Shown here piece after piece: positions 62,628 through 64,000 of a stretch of 64,000 nucleotides of DNA (within the stretch, counting starts at the first letter, position 1; each line of letters begins with the position of its first letter). The position numbers and the translations under genes are program-made. The stretch is from contig NZ_WBPF01000021.1 of the NCBI RefSeq assembly GCF_008923725.1, positions 313,172-377,171 of the forward strand, read 5' to 3'. The stretch comes from Bacillus sp. CH140a_4T (GTDB taxonomy: Bacteria; Bacillota; Bacilli; Bacillales; Bacillaceae_G). The notes below the pieces were generated by a model that was given only the letters and a program-made list of their open reading frames with translations, was not told where the DNA came from and did not search any database.

Positions 62628-62970
62628 AATATCAATCCTCTTTTTCATTGGATTTTTGAACTTCCTCAACTTTACGCTGTAACACGTTGTTTAAAGTGGA
62701 GACTTCTATGAATACAAAAGTACTCTTAGTCAATCCCTGTAGTCCTTTTGGTTAGAAGATTTATACTCTATTCATCTCCACCTAATCCATCCTCCGTCCT
62801 ACATATCCGATAAGACAGGAATCTCGTTATCCGTATATCGCTTACTGATTTTAGTATAAACTTAGTAAAGCGCAAAGTTTGTCTAAATTTTGGAGATTCT
62901 ATAATTTTTTTCTTCTTTATATTGTATACGTTTATAGCTATAGTATAACAACTAAATAAAAAAAGTGCCT
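62628..62970. other. Gap between ypmT-like gene and tatC
   Basis: No full gene. It includes a 15-residue plus-strand frame at 62708-62755 (MNTKVLLVNPCSPFG) behind GTGGAG, and the tatC terminator at its right end. Confidence 0.4.
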
Positions 62971-62988
62971 TTATAACGAGGCACTTTT
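62957..62988 (-). terminator. Terminator after tatC
   Basis: AAAAGTGCCT/AGGCACTTTT stem followed by UUUUUU. Confidence 0.9.
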
Positions 62989-63714
62989 CGACTGTATTTC
63001 TTCATCTCTTTTCTTTTTTCGCTTACTAACAATCTTTGATAAAACGATACTAATTTCATAAATACAAATAAGCGGTACCGCTACTAAACTATGTGATAAA
63101 AAATCAGGCGGTGATATACATGATGCAATGATAATCAATGCTACGTAAGCGTACCTTCTTATTTTCATTAGAAATTCCGCCGTCAATAGTCCAATACTCG
63201 TTAAAAACATGACAACTACAGGCAATTCAAAAATTACAGCAAATGGAACTGTTAAATTAAGAACAAAATGAAAATACTTTTCTGTCGTAAACATTGTATT
63301 AAACATTTCATTACCTATCGTAGTTAAAAAATGAAATAAAAACGGCATTACAACGAAATATCCAAAACATAAACCTGCAATAAATAATATAGACAATACC
63401 GGTATATACATGACTGTCATTTTTTGTTCATTTGGATGTAAACCCGGTTTTACAAATAACCAAATTTGTATAGCAGCAAAAGGAATTGTACAAACGATAG
63501 CAAATACTGTAGCAATCGAGAAAAAAATCCACAATACATCACTTGGACCGAGAACAGTTAATTTCATTGGTAAGTCTTTTACAAGCCAAAAATAAATATC
63601 CTTCGTAAATGTAAATCCGATAATTAAAAATAGTACAAAGGATAGCACTGTATATATTACTCGTTTGCGAAGCTCAACAATATGTTCTACTACGCTCATT
63701 TCCCGATCTTCCAT
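62971..63714 (-). CDS. tatC: Sec-independent twin-arginine translocase subunit TatC
   Basis: This 247-residue protein has six membrane segments and the family signature VEHIVELRKRVIYT near the N-terminus, plus IWLFVKPGLHPNEQK and a charged C-terminal tail (KRKKKRDEE). TatC recognises twin-arginine signals of folded proteins. ATG 63714 is preferred after GGTGA; the frame is open to 63726. It lies 42 bp after tatA as a two-gene operon. Confidence 0.93.
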   Translation of the reverse strand: MEDREMSVVEHIVELRKRVIYTVLSFVLFLIIGFTFTKDIYFWLVKDLPMKLTVLGPSDVLWIFFSIATVFAIVCTIPFAAIQIWLFVKPGLHPNEQKMTVMYIPVLSILFIAGLCFGYFVVMPFLFHFLTTIGNEMFNTMFTTEKYFHFVLNLTVPFAVIFELPVVVMFLTSIGLLTAEFLMKIRRYAYVALIIIASCISPPDFLSHSLVAVPLICIYEISIVLSKIVSKRKKKRDEEIQSKSASL

Positions 63715-63756
63715 CTCGTTCACCACACTTTATTTATCCATTTCGAAGAAAATTCA

Positions 63757-63942
63757 TTACATTTTTTCTTTCTTTTCCTTCTCTTGAAATGCATCATCAG
63801 TCAATTCTTTCGTTGATTTTTTGAATTCTTTTAACGTTTCCCCTAAAGCCTTTCCTATTTCCGGCAATTTTTTCGGCCCAAACAATATGAGTACAGCTAC
63901 TAAAATTAAAATTAATCCTGGAAAGCCAATATTTGAAAACAT
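63757..63942 (-). CDS. tatA: Twin-arginine translocase subunit TatA
   Basis: This 61-residue protein has a short N-terminal helix, [22 protein letters not shown] with the FGP hinge, an amphipathic helix ([15 protein letters not shown]) and an acidic/basic tail. It forms the translocation pore with TatC. AAGGGGATGGAG precedes ATG 63942. No Tat substrate gene is next to the pair within the window. Confidence 0.95.
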
Positions 63943-64000
63943 TTCTCCATCCCCTTTATTAGTAGATTCCTTGTCCTACTATTGCATAATTTTATTTTGT

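Overview
The window looks like chromosome of a Bacillus cereus group bacterium. The DNA is AT-rich, and TTG/GTG starts behind strong AGGAGG sites are common. The genes are sporulating-Bacillus genes: spo0M, racA (TTG start), the kamA/yodP-yodT lysine locus in the same order as B. subtilis yodM-yodT, a collagen-like exosporium-type protein, and a sporulation kinase resembling B. anthracis BA2291. A 154-bp inverted-repeat element looks like the B. cereus-specific bcr1 repeat. Gene identities come from reading the translations and from remembered family motifs; no database search was run.

Layout. 1-2.4 kb: end of a collagen-like surface protein, then a decayed prophage scar (Zn-finger/HTH gene with an in-frame TAG, a RusA-coiled-coil fusion, a dUTPase-like fragment, a frameshifted integrase C-terminus). 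2.4-8.4 kb: thioredoxin-like YdbP, a lipoprotein with a probable CTG start, a CDF metal exporter, a PAP2 phosphatase, a coupled small RS-like protein/Ser-Thr kinase/Spo0M operon, YozD, YodN, YozE. 8.5-16.6 kb: lysine degradation through beta-lysine (yokU, kamA behind a sigma-54-type promoter, the sigma-54 activator kamR, ablB, yodQ, yodR, yodS, yodT). 16.6-17.6 kb: a gene-poor kilobase with two minus-strand terminators and two possible tiny ORFs. 17.6-24.8 kb: DUF4397 protein, BA2291-like kinase, YueI, aldehyde dehydrogenase, CNNM/CBS transporter, RacA, a GNAT protein. 25.0-28.8 kb: a two-gene McrB/McrC-like AAA+ plus DUF2357/PD-(D/E)XK system, the best candidate for a defence module here. 28.8-38.6 kb: basic amino-acid permease, an osmolyte-type ABC transporter whose permease and binding protein are fused, DUF218 protein, a broken MFS gene, azoreductase, two glycosyltransferase-like TPR proteins, an unrecognised protein.

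38.7-47.4 kb: gluconate operon (gntK-gntP-gntZ) with a readable promoter and operator, an orphan pair of peptide-type ABC permeases, Zn alcohol dehydrogenase with a Rex-like operator, an RpiR-family regulator. 47.4-64 kb: bcr1-like repeat, YhcYZ-like two-component system, MscS channel, Nudix hydrolase, PncA, lipoproteins, nitroreductase, D-amino-acid transaminase, a Fur-boxed siderophore-binding lipoprotein, AsnB, an Hsp20 gene with a sigma-K-like promoter, SCO1, an MBL-fold hydrolase, a 27-residue membrane peptide, DegV, a YpmT-like protein, TatC and TatA.

Most genes lie on the minus strand in short operons separated by clear rho-independent terminators, many of which serve converging genes. 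The coherent pathways are lysine catabolism, gluconate catabolism and a set of sporulation-linked genes.
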